64,000 nucleotides of DNA from Bacteroidota bacterium (GTDB lineage Bacteria; Bacteroidota; Bacteroidia; Chitinophagales; Chitinophagaceae): assembly GCA_020161435.1 (NCBI GenBank), contig JAIUNV010000002.1:496001-560000 (forward strand). Direction: 5' to 3'. The stretch's first letter is position 1, and each line of letters opens with the position of its first letter. The translations under genes were made by a program, and so were the position numbers. This document shows, in pieces, positions 63,846 to 64,000 of this stretch. The notes beneath the pieces are model-generated. The model made no database searches, was not told the origin of the DNA, and worked only from the letters and a program-made list of their open reading frames with translations.

Positions 63846-64000
63846 TTAGTTTCTTGAAGGGAAAATACCTTGCATTGCAATGCAATAATTTACAGCGAGG
63901 TAAGGCTGCATATTATTAAAAGGCTGAGAACCGCCGGCAATGCCCGTATTGGCTACAAACGGCTTCAAAGTCCGGTCTGCTGTTGCCTGTGTATAGGTCA
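63846..64000 (-). CDS. Phage tail collar (microcystin-dependent-protein-like), 3' part
   Basis: The visible 51 codons (stop TAA at 63846-63848; the 5' part lies beyond the window) contain NNMQPYLAVNYCIAMQGIFP and end SRN. This is the signature end of tail-collar/MdpB-type proteins, which are widespread in Bacteroidota outside of complete prophages. The full length and N-terminus cannot be seen. It is the first visible gene of a minus-strand group with the binding-fold protein and the FG-GAP protein. Confidence 0.8.
   Translation of the reverse strand, partial: TYTQATADRTLKPFVANTGIAGGSQPFNNMQPYLAVNYCIAMQGIFPSRN

Noticed and set aside
63846..64000. Prophage at the right edge
   Set aside because: Tail-collar proteins of this type are common outside prophages in Bacteroidota, and no integrase, capsid or terminase gene is visible; the 5' side is outside the window.
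1..64000. tRNA, rRNA, CRISPR, insertion sequence or riboswitch
   Set aside because: I scanned for tRNA-like T-loops, direct repeat arrays, transposase motifs and long structured leaders and saw none; a covariance-model search would be needed to exclude small ncRNAs.

Overview
The window looks like a chromosomal segment of a Bacteroidota bacterium, most likely of the Chitinophagaceae type. The signs are a type IX secretion C-terminal sorting domain, a SprE/PorW-like TPR protein, a Porin_10-type barrel, a DUF3810 protein, bacillithiol deacetylase BshB1, futalosine-route menaquinone genes (mqnA and a UbiD decarboxylase), and repeated TAnnTTTGC promoter -7 boxes. I see no rRNA, tRNA, CRISPR array, insertion sequence or integrase. 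No stretch longer than 300 bases lacks a gene; the longest gaps are 24687-24954 (268 bases), 15893-16129 (237) and 6762-6958 (197).

Left part (1-13 kb): a GT2 glycosyltransferase and rsmG face prfC across two terminators. Then come a ZIP metal transporter with a DtxR/MntR-type regulator and an operator-like palindrome, a lipoprotein/RidA pair, a GT35 alpha-glucan phosphorylase whose PLP lysine position is threonine, a Uup-like ABC-F ATPase, an SGNH hydrolase and kynureninase.

12.7-29.6 kb: lipoprotein MsrA, an M1 peptidase, an NlpC/P60 peptidase, dnaE, a DUF3810 protein, a porin, purine nucleoside phosphorylase, mqnA, a small STAS-like protein, ExbD/ExbB, an SPFH protein, and a sodium:solute symporter preceded by two micro-ORFs (50 and 35 codons) that are translationally linked to it.

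29.6-42 kb: an 841-residue PIG-L protein, a 43-residue lipoprotein, an M14 peptidase, a fatty acid desaturase, bshB1, a UbiD decarboxylase, and a minus-strand run of coiled-coil membrane protein, bactofilin, AtpZ, AtpI-like protein, SprT-like protein and outer-membrane barrel. ATP synthase genes do not follow AtpZ/AtpI.

42-64 kb: a SprE-like TPR protein and a YwqK-like lipoprotein, penicillin-binding protein 1A, an AT-rich DUF1963 gene, an esterase, a sterol desaturase family protein, two FkbM methyltransferases, murQ with a GlcNAc kinase (wall recycling), a glycosyltransferase, a tight ctpA-fkbM-crtA-like run, and a patatin. At the right edge are a secreted protein, a T9SS-exported FG-GAP protein, a signal-less type I periplasmic-binding-fold protein and the 3' end of a phage tail-collar-like gene.

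Most of the window is housekeeping and envelope biology. The least ordinary points are the altered phosphorylase, the symporter micro-ORFs, the metal regulator with its palindrome, the ctpA-fkbM-crtA arrangement, and the tail-collar / binding-protein / FG-GAP group at the edge.
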